From contig JACQFN010000008.1 in assembly GCA_016200045.1 (NCBI GenBank), positions 1-64,000 of the forward strand: 64,000 nt of DNA, read 5' to 3'. A program made the translations under genes and the position numbers. Under the pieces are notes generated by a model that did not search any database, had not been told where the DNA came from, and was given only the letters and a program-made list of their open reading frames with translations. Within the stretch, counting starts at the first letter, position 1, and the number at the start of each line of letters is the position of its first letter. Source of the DNA: Nitrososphaerota archaeon. GTDB taxonomy: Archaea; Thermoproteota; Nitrososphaeria; Nitrososphaerales; Gagatemarchaeaceae. Shown here piece by piece: positions 1 to 9,203 of this stretch.

Positions 1-1
1 A

Positions 2-1726
2 AGAGAAAAGGAGACGCGCCGAGCAGAGGAAAAGGTCCTCGAGAGGCAGACTAGGGATCGTGAAGAGGGGGAGGAGAAGAGCAAGAAGGACGACGAAAAG
101 AAGAGGAAAGCTATGGTCGAGAAGCCCGACAAGCCGACTCTCTCAAGGATACTCGGGCGCAAACAAGATGGACAAGAAATTACCTTCCCTCGCACTGGCA
201 GGCCGGTTCCTCCAAGTTGGAAAATCCTAGAGAGATATCCCCTTCACGCAGCTTTTGTGTACGCGACGGTGGCAGAGGACCCGACGGGCACGAACAGGAC
301 TTACTTCCTTGACGAAGTTCCGCTTTCGGATTCCGAAGCTGAGACCTACACCCTTCTCATGAACGCGCTTGAGACAGAACTCGCAGTTCCGCGGAAACTG
401 GTCGATGCGAACGAATATTTCGACCAGCAATCCAGGAAGATCGCCGCAAAGTACTCGATTGACTTGCCAGCTCTCCCATGGGCTAAGATACTTTACTTTA
501 CCCAAAGGGATGTGGTCGGCTTCGGGGAGCTGGACGGGTTCATGAGGGACCCGAGCATCGAGGACATCTCGGTCGACGGCTTCGGCAAGCCCGTCTTCAT
601 CTACCACAACAAGTACGAGAGGATTCCGACAAATGTTTCGTTCGAGGACGGAGATGCCGTGAGCGAACTCATCGGCAGGTTCGCGCACATCTCCGGCAAG
701 CACGTCTCGACTGCGTTCCCTATAGTGCAGGGTACCCTTCCGGGCGGGCACAGGATGATCGCCACCTTCATGACCGAGGTCTCGCCGAAGGGCGGGACCC
801 TGAACATCAGGAGGTTCAGAGAGGACCCCATCACCATAGTCGACATGCTGAACTTTGGTGTCCTCGACTACAATCTCGCAGCGTACACATGGCTCTTGAT
901 GGAGAACAGGGCCGTCGCCATGGTTGTCGGGGCCACCGGAGCTGGGAAGACGACAATGCTGAACGCCCTCCTTACGATGGTCAGGACCAACGCCAAGATC
1001 ATCACGATCGAGGAAGTGCAAGAGCTCAATGTGGCGCACCCGAACTGGACGCCATTCACCTCAAGGGAGAGGTACGGTGTGACGGAGGAGGGCCCTGGAG
1101 AAATCGGGCTCTTCGACCTTGTAAAGGCCGCGATGAGGATGAGGCCGGACATTGTCGTAGTGGGCGAGGTCAGGGGAGAGGAGGCGTACGTCCTCTTCCA
1201 GGCCATCAGCACGGGCCACGGTGGGTTGTGCACCCTCCACGCTGATGATGCGCAGTCGGCCATCCAGAGGCTCGTGTCGAAACCAATGGACGCGCCGCCG
1301 TCATTCATCTCATTCCTTGACCTTGTCTACACCGTCAGGAGGGTCGCCTTGCCCACTCCCGAAGGAGGCGCGAGGGCGGTCAGGAGGGTCATCTCTGTCG
1401 ATGAAGTGAACGGGGTTGGTGACTACACGCGGATATTTACATGGAATCCGGCCACGGACACGCAATCGGCGATCCCGCTCAAGAACAGCCGGAGACTCCA
1501 GAAGATCGCGAACGACCAGAATATTACAATCTCTGAGGTCGAAGAAGAAATCCGGAGGAGAGGGGTAGTGCTTGAGTGGATGCAACGGAAGGGAATCAGG
1601 AACTTCAAGGAGATCACCCCGCTCTTCGAGGCATATGTGAACGACCCGAAGGCCACATACCAGAGGGCGCTCAAAGAACTAGAAACAATTCGGAGAGTGG
1701 GCCCCAGCACCACAAGAGTGGCATAA
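2..1726 (+). CDS. Type II/IV secretion ATPase (ArlI/FlaI-TadA like), 5' end cut by window edge
   Basis: Hexameric ATPase expected to power an archaellum-, pilus- or Tad-like machine at the inner face of the membrane. Counting from the first in-window ATG (113): Walker A GATGAGKT at residues 273-280, acidic pair EE at 300-301, Walker B RPDIVVVGEVRG at 343-354, His box GHGGLCTLHADD at 368-379. The same frame is open without a stop back to base 2 and encodes a very charged Lys/Glu/Arg-rich stretch, so the protein probably begins upstream and ATG 113 may be internal. The stop is 2 nt before the GTG of the platform gene, the usual ArlI-ArlJ pairing. No pilin or archaellin gene is visible nearby, so the machine's product is unknown. 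Confidence 0.9.
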   Translation, partial: REKETRRAEEKVLERQTRDREEGEEKSKKDDEKKRKAMVEKPDKPTLSRILGRKQDGQEITFPRTGRPVPPSWKILERYPLHAAFVYATVAEDPTGTNRTYFLDEVPLSDSEAETYTLLMNALETELAVPRKLVDANEYFDQQSRKIAAKYSIDLPALPWAKILYFTQRDVVGFGELDGFMRDPSIEDISVDGFGKPVFIYHNKYERIPTNVSFEDGDAVSELIGRFAHISGKHVSTAFPIVQGTLPGGHRMIATFMTEVSPKGGTLNIRRFREDPITIVDMLNFGVLDYNLAAYTWLLMENRAVAMVVGATGAGKTTMLNALLTMVRTNAKIITIEEVQELNVAHPNWTPFTSRERYGVTEEGPGEIGLFDLVKAAMRMRPDIVVVGEVRGEEAYVLFQAISTGHGGLCTLHADDAQSAIQRLVSKPMDAPPSFISFLDLVYTVRRVALPTPEGGARAVRRVISVDEVNGVGDYTRIFTWNPATDTQSAIPLKNSRRLQKIANDQNITISEVEEEIRRRGVVLEWMQRKGIRNFKEITPLFEAYVNDPKATYQRALKELETIRRVGPSTTRVA

Positions 1727-1728
1727 CG

Positions 1729-3447
1729 GTGAGCCAGAGCAGTTTCGAAGGTCCTGGACAGCCAGCTGTTCCTGTCTCTCTGAGCTTCTTCGACAGACTT
1801 ACGGCAGTGTCCTTCAGAATCTTCAAGTCCACGGCAAGGGGTCTCTCAAAATCGTTCCCGCGCTTGAAGCAGGACCTGCTGAGGTCGGACATGTCCGTAA
1901 CCCCTGAGGGACTGGTGTCCGTGGCCCTCCTCCTGACGGTGGTGTCAACGATCGTCGTAGGGGTGGTTGCGACAATTGTCCTGATCTTGTACGCGCAATT
2001 CGCAGTCCTGCTGTTGTTCCTTCTTCCCTTGGCAGTGTTTGGGACAGTCCTCTTCTCCCCCAGGTTCAGCGCCTTGGCGAGGGGGGGCAGGCTCGACAAC
2101 GAACTCCCGTTCGTGGTTGGTTTCATCTCCATCCTTTCGGGCGGCGGAGAAACCTTCGTGGAGGTCCTGAGGAGGCTATCGAACCTGAAAATCTTCCCGG
2201 CCGCGTCAAAGGAGTCCAACAGGGTGCTCGTCGACGTCGACATTTACGGGAGCGAGCCCATAACGGCGCTCGAAAAAGCAGCAGAACACAACCCGAACAA
2301 GTGGTACGCCGACCTGCTATCGGGCTATTCTACTGTCCTCAGGACCGGGGGGGACCACATCAACTACCTGAATCTCAAGCTGAAGGAGGTCTTCGAGGAG
2401 AGGGCCGTCAAGGTGAAGCGAGCCGCAGAAGTGACGGGGGCAATCGCCGAGGTCTATCTTATCGTGACGGTGGTTCTCGGGATAACCGTCTTCACTCTCT
2501 TTCTCGTCCAAACGCTGGTCGCTGGGTCGGAAGAAGGTCTGACCAACATCTTCCTATTTGCATTCATCATCGTTCCCGTAATCTCTCTGGTGTTCATCTG
2601 GGTGCTTGACGATACCCAGCCCAAGTACCCCTTTACTGACAAGAGGCCGTACAGGGTATTTGCTGTGACTTTGGCAGTCGGAGTGGTCGTATTCTTCGTC
2701 CCCCTTCCCATCAAGACATACCTTCACCTCGCGCTAGCCTTGACGGTGATTTCAGCACCTCCGGCGTTCTTTGCCACCAAATACTCTCGAGAGCGAAGAG
2801 GAATTGAGGGATCACTGCCGGACTTCATCAGAGACGTCGCTGAGGGGAGAAAGATCGGACTGCCCCCCGAAGCGAGCGTAGAGAGGCTGGTGGGTCGCGA
2901 TTATGGGCAGCTCTCGAAGTCGGTGAATTCGATGGGCTCCCAGTTGAGCTGGGGCCTTTCCTTGAAGAAGGTGCTCTCTTCCTTCACGAGCAAAGTCAGC
3001 AGCTGGGTCGCCAGGGCGGTCGCCACGCTCATGCTGGAGGTCGTCGAGGTGGGCGGAGGGACAGTGAAAGGCTTCGCGGAGATGGCGGACTTCACGAGAA
3101 GGGTGAGTTCCATGGAGAAGGAGTCTAGGTCGTCTCTTCGTGGTTACATTTTCATCGCATACCTCTCAGGGATAATGATAATCGTCTCCACCTACATCTT
3201 CATCTATTTCCTGCAGCAGGGGCAGGCCAGCGGGATAACTGGCGACGTTTCCGTGTTTCAGGTGTCTCCCGAAGTTGTCGATTTGCTCTTCACAGCTACG
3301 GTCTTTGAGGGATGGGTAATCGGCCTTGTAGCCGGGAAGATGGGGGAGAGCAGCGTTTCTGAAGGCTTCAAGCACGCCCTCATCATGGTGATATTCACGC
3401 TGGCGGCTGTGGGCATCGGCCAGACGTTCTTCCCAATACCTTTGTAG
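1729..3447 (+). CDS. Secretion platform membrane protein (ArlJ/FlaJ-TadC like)
   Basis: Polytopic membrane platform that partners the preceding ATPase. The frame stays open upstream, but the GTG at 1729, 2 nt after the ATPase stop, gives a 572-residue product starting VSQSSFEGPG. There are two T2SSF-like halves, each a cytoplasmic segment beside hydrophobic helices (about residues 60-115, 240-300, 315-365 and 480-570). A paralogous relic of its N-terminal third lies at 10452-10929, with the same FDRxTAxSFRIFK and DELPFVVGF core, so a second secretion locus probably once existed. The family call rests on the motif pattern and ATPase pairing. Confidence 0.87.
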   Translation: MSQSSFEGPGQPAVPVSLSFFDRLTAVSFRIFKSTARGLSKSFPRLKQDLLRSDMSVTPEGLVSVALLLTVVSTIVVGVVATIVLILYAQFAVLLLFLLPLAVFGTVLFSPRFSALARGGRLDNELPFVVGFISILSGGGETFVEVLRRLSNLKIFPAASKESNRVLVDVDIYGSEPITALEKAAEHNPNKWYADLLSGYSTVLRTGGDHINYLNLKLKEVFEERAVKVKRAAEVTGAIAEVYLIVTVVLGITVFTLFLVQTLVAGSEEGLTNIFLFAFIIVPVISLVFIWVLDDTQPKYPFTDKRPYRVFAVTLAVGVVVFFVPLPIKTYLHLALALTVISAPPAFFATKYSRERRGIEGSLPDFIRDVAEGRKIGLPPEASVERLVGRDYGQLSKSVNSMGSQLSWGLSLKKVLSSFTSKVSSWVARAVATLMLEVVEVGGGTVKGFAEMADFTRRVSSMEKESRSSLRGYIFIAYLSGIMIIVSTYIFIYFLQQGQASGITGDVSVFQVSPEVVDLLFTATVFEGWVIGLVAGKMGESSVSEGFKHALIMVIFTLAAVGIGQTFFPIPL

Positions 3448-3462
3448 TGGAGAGACCAGGGA

Positions 3463-3981
3463 ATGATTGACAGAATTCCACAATTCGGTGACGACCTAGT
3501 CACATTCGATTCGACCGAGAGCATGCGGCTCTACATCAAGAAGCTTCTGAACTACTACCAGAAGCAGGTCGACAGGTATGGTGCGGCGTCCGGAGAAATG
3601 ATGCGCGAAGTTCTACGCCGTGAAAACAGTGCCAAACGCCAGGAGAAGAGGAAGAAGGCCGACCCTTCTCCTTGGCAGAAGATGGGCTCCCTTCTGGTCA
3701 ACACTACCGACTCGCTCCTGGGAAAGAACGAGATCAACCTCCAGTTGCTACAGGAGTATACGTTCAAGCTCAGGGGAACTCAGGGGGCCCTTGAGGCCTT
3801 CGAAGGTCTTGAGCGATTCGACCTAGAAGGGAGCAGTTCGTTGATCCTGTACCTCAAAGACGGTGTACCGGGAAGAATCGTGGTGGAGCACGTCCGACCA
3901 AACCCTCCAGATGCTACTGCATCAGCCAAACCAGCAACGACGGTCGTCGATTCAGAAGGAAAAGGCGTGCAGCAACGGTAG
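3463..3981 (+). CDS. Conserved-looking small protein of the secretion locus, unknown function
   Basis: A 172-residue soluble protein 15 nt after the platform gene, so probably in the same transcript. The N-terminal half is helical and charged, with a Lys/Arg/Glu-rich segment at about 55-70. The middle (about 85-135) alternates helix and strand, and the tail is Ala/Pro/Thr-rich. No signal peptide, membrane helix or catalytic motif is visible. Its position suggests a cytoplasmic accessory of the ATPase/platform complex. That is inference from synteny only. Confidence 0.7.
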   Translation: MIDRIPQFGDDLVTFDSTESMRLYIKKLLNYYQKQVDRYGAASGEMMREVLRRENSAKRQEKRKKADPSPWQKMGSLLVNTTDSLLGKNEINLQLLQEYTFKLRGTQGALEAFEGLERFDLEGSSSLILYLKDGVPGRIVVEHVRPNPPDATASAKPATTVVDSEGKGVQQR

Positions 3982-4073
3982 GCTTGCCCAGAGAGCCCTA
4001 GAGATTCCAAACGAACAGAACAAATTGTCGCTAAGAATTTTGACCTCTAGAAATCCGACGAGACGATGGGGGG

Positions 4074-4081
4074 CTTAAATC
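4074..4081 (+). promoter_or_regulatory. TATA box (CTTAAATC) for the Kelch-like gene
   Basis: A CTTAAATC box ends about 31 nt before the TTG start at 4113, which separates this gene from the secretion operon as its own transcription unit. Confidence 0.55.
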
Positions 4082-4112
4082 AGCAGAGAGCCGACGCTAT
4101 GGCAGAGGGACT

Positions 4113-5405
4113 TTGAGGAGGGTCGCCGGCAAGGTTGATGCTGTCTTCGTGCTGACGACGATGTCCTTGGCATTGGCATTCTACTTGCTCGTAGCTTTTC
4201 TGCCGGCAACTGCAGCGTCAGTGGATGCTTGGGAGCCGACCACTAGCTATCCCGTACCGGTGGAATTGGCTTCGTGTGTGGCGACCGGCGGACAGATGTT
4301 CTGCATCGGCGGATTCATGGGCGCTTCGTGGACCAACGCCATCTACCATGCCCCTGTATCGTCCTCCGGGATTTCAGGTTGGTCGCCCAACTCAATCGGG
4401 TATCCCACGACCGTATACGGGCTTTCTTGCGTCGAATCCGGTGGCTACGTTTACTGTGTGGGAGGATTTGCTGGCAATGCGTACACCAACCGGGTGTACT
4501 TTGGTCCCATCTCGGCCAATGGTATAGCAAGCTGGACTAGAACCGCAGACTATCCGCTCAACGTTTTGAGCCCGTCGTGCGCAGCTGACTCAGGTCTTAT
4601 CTATTGTGTCGGTGGAGACACTAGTTCAGGTGTCACCAGGAAGGTATACTACGCTTCGCTCTCATCGTTGGGAGTCACCGCTTGGAAGGCTGCCACTGAC
4701 TATCCATCAGCCGCCTTCGGTCAGGCCTGCATTGCTCACGCTAAGAATATCTACTGTGTGGGAGGACAAGCAGGAACGGGACCTACGAGCGACGCGTACT
4801 TCGCAACTCTGTCGTCATCGGGGACGTCGTTCTGGAGTTCCACCACCGCCTACCCAACCTCCATCTATGGCCTCGGGTGCGTGTCCACGGGTGAATACGT
4901 CTATTGTGTTGCAGGGCGGACCGGTTCGGGCAACACCGACTCTTCGAACTTCGGTCCTCTCGCGCTGAACGGTATTTCCAGCTGGGCCTCAACGGCAAGC
5001 TACCCTTTGAGCGTCTACAACGAAGGCTGCGCAGCGTCAGGAGGTTACATCTACTGCGTCGGGGGTGACGACGGTGCTGAGACCGGTAGTTGGGTGTATT
5101 ATCGTCAGGCACTCCAGGCTTCACTGACTACCACGATGTCGACCACGTCCGCAACTTCCGTCATGTTCTCGGGCTCTACTTCCACAATTACGCAGATTAC
5201 GACCTTCACGAGCACGGAGACGACCACACTTGTCCAAACCGAGACTTCAACCAGGCCAACGACAATTTTGATTAGTCATACAGATACAACGACAAAATCC
5301 GTCCCCTCCACTGACCCAACCCTTCCAATCGGCGCCCTGTTAGTCGGCCTTGTGATCGGGGTGGCCTCTGGTGTCCTTGTGGTCAAGGCCCGAAAGCCTC
5401 ACTAG
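4113..5405 (+). CDS. Membrane-anchored extracellular protein with Kelch-like repeats
   Basis: A 430-residue protein. The N-terminus has basic residues, then a hydrophobic segment ending LPATAAS, which fits a signal peptide. About six repeats of roughly 50 residues follow, each with a core like YPxxxxxxxCxxxGxxxYCVGG, as in Kelch-type beta-propeller blades; two cysteines recur per blade and may form disulfides. Next is a Ser/Thr-rich stalk (about 340-400), then one membrane helix (about 405-424) and a short basic tail. The start is TTG 4113; ATG 4161 is an alternative that still leaves a signal sequence. It probably faces the cell surface, and it lies just after a secretion ATPase/platform pair. 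The ligand is unknown. Confidence 0.8.
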   Translation: MRRVAGKVDAVFVLTTMSLALAFYLLVAFLPATAASVDAWEPTTSYPVPVELASCVATGGQMFCIGGFMGASWTNAIYHAPVSSSGISGWSPNSIGYPTTVYGLSCVESGGYVYCVGGFAGNAYTNRVYFGPISANGIASWTRTADYPLNVLSPSCAADSGLIYCVGGDTSSGVTRKVYYASLSSLGVTAWKAATDYPSAAFGQACIAHAKNIYCVGGQAGTGPTSDAYFATLSSSGTSFWSSTTAYPTSIYGLGCVSTGEYVYCVAGRTGSGNTDSSNFGPLALNGISSWASTASYPLSVYNEGCAASGGYIYCVGGDDGAETGSWVYYRQALQASLTTTMSTTSATSVMFSGSTSTITQITTFTSTETTTLVQTETSTRPTTILISHTDTTTKSVPSTDPTLPIGALLVGLVIGVASGVLVVKARKPH

Positions 5406-5531
5406 TTCACCTAGCCTGGCTCCGCCTCCTTGCCGGGCGGTAGAGGAGCGAACCGCCCCATCTACTATCTGGCGCACAAGCACGGTCCGACCCTGAGCTA
5501 CTCAGGTTCCACCGAATGCAGACACGAGGAC

Positions 5532-5768
5532 CTACAGGTGGCTTCGGTGCTTACCTACAGACTCATAGGTGGCCAACGCAGCCCCAACCCCGGTCGTGAC
5601 CCACCCGCCTCCTTGAGTGAGGGCTGCCAGGTAGAACAAGAAGTTGTAGAAGTAGCCAGCCTGACCTCCCGTCGATGGGGTCGACAACTGAATGCCGTAC
5701 CCGATAGACACTACGATGACTCCGAGGGCGAGCAGGACGATTCCAGTCAGTGACGCTTCGTCGGACAT
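5532..5768 (-). CDS. Small two-helix membrane protein, unknown function
   Basis: A 78-residue ORF with a strongly hydrophobic stretch at about residues 8-28 and a second, weaker one at about 40-65. The composition looks like a real membrane protein, not an antisense shadow. It starts at ATG 5768. A perfect 16-bp palindrome (5812-5827) lies about 45 bp upstream and could be its operator. No family recognised. Confidence 0.5.
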   Translation of the reverse strand: MSDEASLTGIVLLALGVIVVSIGYGIQLSTPSTGGQAGYFYNFLFYLAALTQGGGWVTTGVGAALATYESVGKHRSHL

Positions 5769-6086
5769 CTATTGTCGTTTCGATTCGGCCAACGTGTTCC
5801 TAACCAAGTGTGTCAAGACGTCTTGACTCGTGGCGCGATTGCCCTCCACGAGACGCCAACCCCCCTCATCGCCAACTTGCCGCCTTGGACAAAGCACGTA
5901 ATTGGTCCGTCTTGCCCTGTCTCGTGGGATTTCTACCAGCAAGGCTGATCCGACAAGTCACATGAGAGGATCTCGGAAAGAATTCGCACGCATGATTCCT
6001 CGCCTAACAGAGTACCTCGCGGTATTCCGTGAAAGTCGGTAAATCAGAAGCTCGAGAAGAGAAAAAAGAGGTGTTCGCGGGTCTTA
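5769..6086. other. Intergenic stretch with one perfect palindrome
   Basis: No convincing coding sequence. The only clear structure is the 16-bp palindrome at 5812-5827. The rest looks like ordinary intergenic DNA between two minus-strand genes. Confidence 0.5.
5812..5827. promoter_or_regulatory. Perfect 16-bp palindrome, possible operator
   Basis: GTCAAGACGTCTTGAC reads identically on both strands. It lies just upstream of the small membrane-protein gene ending at 5768. A dimeric regulator site is the simplest reading. Confidence 0.4.
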
Positions 6087-6602
6087 CTACGTAGCAGTCC
6101 AGGGCCCTGTTATGGTGGTGCTGAGGATCGTTACCGAGAAGCTGTCGAGCAGGGACACGGTTGCGCTAGCGTATACCGCCGAGACGAGGACTACGCTCCA
6201 ACCTCTTCCACTTGCCGAGCAGAAGCCGGCTGCTGAGGGAGCCGAACCTGCACTCAGTGTTACGCTGAATGTCACTTGGCCGTTGTGGGCTGTGACTGGC
6301 ACGGACGCGAAGGCGGGACCGGTGGTCGTCGTCTTCGGGCCGGGTTGATTACCGCCGTGGTTGACGCACTGCCATGTTGCGGTCACGGAGGTTGTGGAAG
6401 CTGTTGCAGTGGTCACCGAATTCCCCAATCCGGATGCCATGCCGCTGATGTTCAGAGTTCCTGTGCCGTTGGAACTCGGTGTCACGGTTGGGCCTGAAAT
6501 AAAACGTGCGCTTGAGGCTAAGGCGGGTGAACCAAGGACTAGTGCCAGTAAAGCTAAGGAAGACACGCGAACTAATGTTTTCTTGCCGAGCGTGATTCGC
6601 AT
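6087..6602 (-). CDS. Secreted Ser/Thr-rich protein, unknown function
   Basis: A 171-residue protein with a clear N-terminal signal peptide (basic MRITLGKK, hydrophobic core about 12-26, small residues ending ALAS). The mature part is rich in Ser, Thr, Gly and Val, consistent with an exported beta-sandwich. It has two cysteines, in TWQCVN and GFCSAS, which could form a disulfide. A GGTTAAATC box at 6626-6634 (minus strand) sits about 27 nt before ATG 6602, so the start is probably leaderless. No known family recognised. Confidence 0.65.
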   Translation of the reverse strand: MRITLGKKTLVRVSSLALLALVLGSPALASSARFISGPTVTPSSNGTGTLNISGMASGLGNSVTTATASTTSVTATWQCVNHGGNQPGPKTTTTGPAFASVPVTAHNGQVTFSVTLSAGSAPSAAGFCSASGRGWSVVLVSAVYASATVSLLDSFSVTILSTTITGPWTAT

Positions 6603-6625
6603 TTACGGACGCCTGATACTGAAAA

Positions 6626-6634
6626 GATTTAACC
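6626..6634 (-). promoter_or_regulatory. TATA box for the secreted protein
   Basis: GGTTAAATC on the minus strand, about 27 nt before ATG 6602, matching the leaderless spacing seen elsewhere in the window. Confidence 0.55.
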
Positions 6635-6840
6635 ATTGAAAATCTTGGGAAAGTCCAGAGCCGTTTCACCAATAATTCATGCGAATACGAGAATCGCCCG
6701 GACAAAAGTGCCTGTTTTCGCGCTGCTTTCAGCTTTTCTGCAACCGGTGTAAATTCCCAGCTTGATCCTATGGCCCGAGCATTGTTTTCAGCAGAGTTAC
6801 ATCGAATACAATGGAGGAATCTAGCCTAGGTTCGCGCCGC

Positions 6841-8412
6841 TCAGGAGACCTGGAAGGTGCACGCCCCGGAACTCGACAGGACGACTGCCTGTACTTTGTA
6901 CGTACCAACTTCGGAATGGGGCATGATCCTGTACCTGATGGATAGAGAGCCGCTGGAATCCGTCGAACCGGTCGAGCTCCAGACCTGTCCCGACGGGCTG
7001 GTGACTTCTACCGCGACGAGCATCCCTGGAGTGCCCTGACCAGTCGAGTCAGTCACGACGACGTTGACATTCGCCCAGGAGTTCAGGGTGTAGGCCGCCC
7101 TGTCGGTCGACAAAGCCACTGTCAGAGACGTTGGAGGAGGCGGTGTCGTGCTCCCCGCGTTTGTCGCCTTCAGGGAGTCCACTCTTCCGTACCCGATCAT
7201 TGTGTTGGGGCATGGCGATGTCAAGCATTTGGCGGTTGAGAACAGAGCCGTGCGTACTTCCGTGGGCGTCAAGCCCGGAGACTGGGTGAGCATCAGGGCA
7301 ATGGTCCCCGAGACCATCGGAGTCGCCATTGAAGTGCCAGAGAGGGTCTTGTAACCGCCGTTTAGCCAAGAGGAATAGATGTTCACCCCTGGGGCGGATA
7401 TGCCGTGGTCTTTCATTGCCGCACCCTGGCTCGAGAACCACGCCAGAGTGTCCGTACTGTCCACTGCCCCGACCGCAATCACACTGCTGATGCAGCCCGG
7501 GGCGCCCAACCCGCCAGTTCCGCTGTTGCCCGCGGCAGCTACAACCGTGACCCCCGCGGCGACCGCGTCGTTGATCGCCACAGTGAAGGTCGGGTACACG
7601 GAATCGCAGTTCGATAGCGTTCCTCCCGCGTCCACGGGGGCCGTGCCCAGACTCATGCTGATGATCTGTGCGCCGTTCGCGACAGCCCAGTCTATTCCAG
7701 AAATCACCTGGGAGAGCGAACCTGAACCGGTCTTGTCGAGAATCTTGTCAATCATGAAAGAAACCGAGGGTGCAACGCCCTTGCCCAAGGGGTCTACCCC
7801 AGAAGCGCCAGCGATTCCGGCTACGTGCGTCCCATGCCCGTTGTCGTCCTCACAAGTGCGGGCTCCTTTTACTTCCGACGCGCAAGCAAGAATCCTGCCG
7901 GAGAATTCAGGATGAGTTGTGTCTATCCCGGTGTCGAGCACGGCAAGCTTGACTCCGGAACCTGTGAGACCCAGAGACCACACCTGATTGGCAGAGATCT
8001 GGGTGTCCGCACCGGAATCCGCTGGATGCACCGCCGCGTCTTCGTCGACGGCAAGGATCAACGGATTCCTCTGAAGGTCTGAGATCCCACTTTCGGGGAC
8101 AACCGCCGCTACTTCCGGGATTGTCGAATATGCACGGGTGACTGTGCCCCCAGCAGAAGCCACAGCCGAGAGCATTTCGCTATGGGTGACCTTCGGGGCG
8201 AACAGGACCAGGACAGGGGTCATGGCCCCTTGGGCGTAGACGGGGAGCTGCACCGAGGTGCCTACGACGACGAGCAGCAACACGACGACCTTGGCTATTC
8301 GCATCGATTTCCTTCTGGAAGCGCGGAACGGATTAGTGGATTGTGCAGACGGAATACGGATTAGAGACCTGAACTGCCGGACTTGAACCTCCCCAATGCC
8401 AGAGAGACGCAT
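6841..8412 (-). CDS. Secreted subtilisin-like serine protease (family S8) with C-terminal beta domain
   Basis: A 523-residue extracellular protease. Numbered from ATG 8412: hydrophobic signal at about 38-60, I9-like propeptide at about 66-128, peptidase S8 domain at about 150-410, and a C-terminal beta-sandwich at about 425-523 after a TTPPPP linker. The triad is visible: Asp160 in AVLDTGID, His193 in NGHGTHVAG and Ser361 in SGTSMATP, with oxyanion Asn296 in AAGNSG. A TATA box (8433-8442) is about 25 nt before ATG 8412, so that start fits a leaderless mRNA. It adds about 36 residues before the signal; ATG 8304 (MRIAKVV) would give a conventional signal peptide. Confidence 0.93.
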   Translation of the reverse strand: MRLSGIGEVQVRQFRSLIRIPSAQSTNPFRASRRKSMRIAKVVVLLLVVVGTSVQLPVYAQGAMTPVLVLFAPKVTHSEMLSAVASAGGTVTRAYSTIPEVAAVVPESGISDLQRNPLILAVDEDAAVHPADSGADTQISANQVWSLGLTGSGVKLAVLDTGIDTTHPEFSGRILACASEVKGARTCEDDNGHGTHVAGIAGASGVDPLGKGVAPSVSFMIDKILDKTGSGSLSQVISGIDWAVANGAQIISMSLGTAPVDAGGTLSNCDSVYPTFTVAINDAVAAGVTVVAAAGNSGTGGLGAPGCISSVIAVGAVDSTDTLAWFSSQGAAMKDHGISAPGVNIYSSWLNGGYKTLSGTSMATPMVSGTIALMLTQSPGLTPTEVRTALFSTAKCLTSPCPNTMIGYGRVDSLKATNAGSTTPPPPTSLTVALSTDRAAYTLNSWANVNVVVTDSTGQGTPGMLVAVEVTSPSGQVWSSTGSTDSSGSLSIRYRIMPHSEVGTYKVQAVVLSSSGACTFQVS

Positions 8413-8810
8413 CTTGACAAAAGACAGACATTGGATTTAAGACCCTCCAATGGAAACATTCTAGACCCATTGGTGGAATCTATTGAGCCGTCGGCGGAAT
8501 CGCAAGGTGGGGTTTCAGAAACTCTCCTGCCATGATACGCGTTGTTGGTCTCCGGCGCCATCGCTCGCGAAATGTTTGGTTCAAGTTCCACGCGCAACCC
8601 CCGGTGTTGCCCTTCACCCAAGGTGCAAGCCGAGGAGATGCCGTCCCCGAATCCGTCTTACCCGGGTTGCCGCCGAACACGTAAGGGCCCTCCACACATG
8701 TTGATGAGGTGGAGGGGTAAAGTACACTCACCCTCGGGGCCTTCCGCTCTGTCTCCCTATTGACTGAAAGAGCGATTGAAATTGGACTCGGGGCAACTGC
8801 GGGTCATGCC
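8413..8810. other. Intergenic region holding the protease promoter
   Basis: Contains the minus-strand box TCTTAAATCC at 8433-8442 for the protease. No supported gene, repeat or hairpin is visible in the rest; short ORFs on both strands have neither promoters nor protein-like composition. Confidence 0.5.
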
Positions 8811-9203
8811 TCAGACCGGGAAGTGCCTGACATCGCACCCTTCGCTTTTCGCCAGTACGCTGTCCGTAGTGAGCAGAGTTCCGTGGATCGACTTCACAAG
8901 AGCCAGGGCGTAGGCGTCAGCGAGTGAGAGCTTCGTGTTTCTGCACTTTTCCAGGCCCGATGATATCCACAGCCGGGGGTCGCCCGGGAGGACCTCCATC
9001 CTCTCCTGAATTTGGGTAGCCCAGACCCCTGCGACCTCCTTGCCAAGAGTCGCGCAAGTGCGATAGTAGAACTCCGATAGGGTGACGGGGGAAACGTAGC
9101 ATCTCGCCTTGCCGCTGTCCAACGAGGCAACGAAAGGACCCACTCTAGGGTCGTGGTCGTAGAAGAGAGTGAGGGCACCGGTGTCGAAGATTATTGATTT
9201 CAT
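8811..9203 (-). CDS. vapC: PIN-domain ribonuclease toxin (VapC family)
   Basis: A 130-residue PIN-domain protein, the family's usual size. The acidic metal-binding residues are present: Asp7 (IIFDTGA), Glu44 (TLSEFYY), Asp96 (SLADAYA) and Asp114 (LTTDSVL). It should be a Mg-dependent RNase held inactive by the upstream AbrB-type antitoxin. The two genes overlap by 4 nt (ATGA), antitoxin first, as in classical vapBC operons. First of four such modules in about 10 kb. Confidence 0.88.
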   Translation of the reverse strand: MKSIIFDTGALTLFYDHDPRVGPFVASLDSGKARCYVSPVTLSEFYYRTCATLGKEVAGVWATQIQERMEVLPGDPRLWISSGLEKCRNTKLSLADAYALALVKSIHGTLLTTDSVLAKSEGCDVRHFPV

